From contig NZ_OY762656.1 of NCBI RefSeq assembly GCF_963666255.1, positions 682,001 to 746,000 on the forward strand: a stretch of DNA of 64,000 nt. The letters are read 5' to 3'. The position numbers and the translations under genes were made by a program. The notes below the pieces were generated by a model. That model was not told the origin of the DNA. It ran no database searches and worked only from the letters and a program-made list of their open reading frames with translations. Origin of the DNA: an uncultured Propionivibrio sp. (GTDB lineage Bacteria; Pseudomonadota; Gammaproteobacteria; Burkholderiales; Rhodocyclaceae). Below, piece after piece: positions 63,201 to 64,000 of this stretch (positions are counted from its first letter, which is position 1; each line of letters begins with the position of its first letter).

Positions 63201-64000
63201 CAAGAACCGGCGCTGCTCGAAATGCTGCAGAGCCGCTTTGAATTCATGAGCAAGACGCCGAATACGCCGGAGCGTTTCTACGACACCGCGCTCGAAGGCG
63301 GCGAAGCCAAGCGCCTGCTGCTCGATCGCGGCAATTACTACTCGACGACCGGCGGTCACGGCGGCTGCCGCGGCTGCGGCGAAGTCACCGCGATCCGTCA
63401 GGTGATGGCGACCAACCATGCGATCACCGACAAGCGCAAGGAAGCCCACATCGCCGAACTCGAAGAAACCGTGGCAGCGCTGGAAGCGAAGCTCGCCGCG
63501 CTCGGCAAGAAGGACGCCGCGCGCAGCCAGCGCATCAACACCGCGCTCAAGGCACTCGAGAAGCGCCTGTATCTCTACGAAGGCGGCCCGACCGGCAACG
63601 GCCCGGCCGGCGCGATCATCGCCAACTCGACGGGTTGCAGCAGCGTTTACGCCTCGACCTTCCCGTTCAACGCCTATAACGATCCCTGGGTAAACAGCCT
63701 GTTCCAGGACGCCCAGCCGCTTGCCAAGGGCATCTTCGAGGGCATCGCCGCGCAGGCGCTGACCGACATCCGCGCGCTGCGCACGGCCAAGCTCGAACTG
63801 GCCGACGCCTACGTGCCGGAACAGCATGACGCCGAAATGCGCCTGCTGAGCTCGGACAAGTTCACGAAGGAAGAGCTGGCCCTGTTGCCGACGATCATCA
63901 CCGTCGGCGGCGACGGCGCCACCTACGACATCGGCTTCGGCGCCTTCTCGCGCATTCTGGCGAGCAACACGCCGATCAAGGTCGTCGTGCTCAACACCGG
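60201..64000 (+). CDS. Large single-chain pyruvate:ferredoxin oxidoreductase-like enzyme, 5' part
   Basis: At least 1266 residues, continuing off the window. NifJ-like domain order: alpha/pyrimidine domain with Y35 PITPSTE and EGEHSAQSGAL; gamma-like domain from about 553 (SVGGYGTIASGKLL, SEKSGAPTNYY); two [4Fe-4S] sites C850/853/856/860 (CTGCMECTLVCPD) and C981/984/987/991 (CTGCLECVEVCG); beta domain with C1056/C1059 (GGCRGCGE) and GGDGATYDIGFG near 1236. Compared with NifJ (about 1170-1230 residues) the two clusters are much further apart, and a charged coiled-coil-like insert (about 1074-1129) interrupts the beta domain. Start ATG at 60201 has only a weak ribosome binding site. It should oxidise pyruvate or a related 2-oxoacid and reduce ferredoxin. 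Confidence 0.9.
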   Translation, partial: MKAKKAKYPGIPTVINGNGAVAHVMGQVCGGVIGYPITPSTEISEIYEAFRAEGGVNVWGKHPFFFEPEGEHSAQSGALGAQLTGGQYISNASSSQGILYALESHYVTVGKKVGGFVLQVAARVVSKHSLNVMAGHDDVYALLSSGYTILFGSNPQEAADLAAISYRSSALSLIPVANAMDGFATSHMMSESYLPEPELLKEYLGDPEGRIKAPTVAQEVLFGAKGRVFQLNQYLSRHEADITADNLAALKKYLDSNAAKVEKDNAGDLVAKTLGWLPEELHGQWKRQWVNALEKGTRQLVPALVDINNPGLTGAVQNQPDFQAGAADHRTHFVSEVPALVRQAMAEYSTLTGRHYSPVHTYMCDDAEIVMVGLGSVCDDVEAVVDYLRSKGKKVGLVAIKLLQPFPEAEVVAALAGKKAVTVLERSDQTALTTLVTQALFKARENGEAKTVRHADIPAIKAIPRLTTAIFGLGGHDLQPRHLIAAFKAMETGKSAPLVYLGSQFFSKTSNPRLAELQKRMKAAYPETELMALEAEPNPRLLPDSAFRIRFHSVGGYGTIASGKLLTDILAGALDMQSKSAPKYGSEKSGAPTNYYITLSPQPIKITNAELEDVEVVISPDHRSFVHTNPLKGLAEGGTFILQSSGTPEQVWAELPAQFRKTIREKKINFFIIDAFAVAKRNAPTPELATRMMGIAFIGAVAGHVKQVAGGASQKAILEKVRKQIQKKFGSKGDAVVAGNMQVIEEGIQATQRVDYNAAAFTKIDAKPAPIVLRNVSLSSSMCQSSGSSTCGLFDREYFSDMIATPFKEGTIGEAPVLPGTGLFMPAGSAGAKDKGLFRRTVPVFNAEVCTGCMECTLVCPDAAIPNTVHDIHELLATGIAQLDITEAQREAMRAQMIPMTEGIRETYRQTKEERAFHEIVAEVAGKLPTKQATLLANFTKLVDVLAVYPVSKTRPFFDAMEKATPGTGGLFASTIDPWKCTGCLECVEVCGPGALSAQEQEPALLEMLQSRFEFMSKTPNTPERFYDTALEGGEAKRLLLDRGNYYSTTGGHGGCRGCGEVTAIRQVMATNHAITDKRKEAHIAELEETVAALEAKLAALGKKDAARSQRINTALKALEKRLYLYEGGPTGNGPAGAIIANSTGCSSVYASTFPFNAYNDPWVNSLFQDAQPLAKGIFEGIAAQALTDIRALRTAKLELADAYVPEQHDAEMRLLSSDKFTKEELALLPTIITVGGDGATYDIGFGAFSRILASNTPIKVVVLNT

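Overview
The window is bacterial chromosome with high GC and strong G/C preference at third codon positions. The str/rif ribosomal-RNA polymerase cluster, the yggS-proC-yggT-yggU block divergent from pilTU, the yqgE-ruvX-pyrR-pyrB-pyrX operon and two large ferredoxin-type 2-oxoacid oxidoreductases together suggest a betaproteobacterium of the Rhodocyclales (Azoarcus/Thauera/Dechloromonas relatives). The order is an inference from gene content and remembered protein similarity; no 16S gene is present.

Layout. (1) 1-15276, minus strand: tRNA-Tyr, tRNA-Gly, tRNA-Thr, tuf, tRNA-Trp, secE, nusG, rplK, rplA, rplJ, rplL, rpoB, rpoC, rpsL, rpsG and the 5' end of fusA. A consensus-like promoter lies before tRNA-Tyr, an L10 autoregulatory leader before rplJ and an attenuator between rplL and rpoB. 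(2) 15352-24262: a membrane-anchored methyltransferase, a four-gene thioredoxin / hybrid histidine kinase / exported protein / NarL-type regulator unit, a DUF4337 protein, an adhesin-E-like exported protein, a phosphofructokinase, a LysE exporter and an acetate permease. (3) 24584-31725, plus strand: uppP, yqiA, an RNase II-family enzyme, a TonB-like protein, aroE, mtgA and a CorA-like transporter, mostly overlapping or closely spaced. (4) 31774-40432: hemL and thiD (minus), then the twitching-motility chemosensory genes pilG, pilH, pilI and a 1632-residue PilL/ChpA kinase, with no pilJ between pilI and pilL. (5) 40410-46912: photolyase (minus), then yqgE, ruvX, pyrR, pyrB, the non-catalytic dihydroorotase homologue pyrX and a nucleoside transporter. 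(6) 47078-54975: a chemoreceptor, an AcrR-type repressor with an E. coli-like acr operator but no pump genes, a TauE/SafE protein, yggU, yggT, proC, yggS, and divergent pilT and pilU. (7) 55091-64000: a four-gene 2-oxoacid:acceptor oxidoreductase operon (gamma, alpha, beta, NAD(P)H/ferredoxin subunit), followed by an unusually large single-chain pyruvate:ferredoxin oxidoreductase-like gene that runs off the end of the window. Both transcription units begin with a visibly related promoter/operator module, and the second has a 56-codon upstream reading frame with a strong ribosome binding site.

How the parts work together: most of the window is core information processing and housekeeping. The distinctive content is the paired low-potential 2-oxoacid oxidoreductases, which fits anaerobic or microaerobic metabolism that needs reduced ferredoxin, together with type IV pilus motility and its chemosensory control. 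I saw no insertion sequence, prophage, CRISPR array or rRNA gene.
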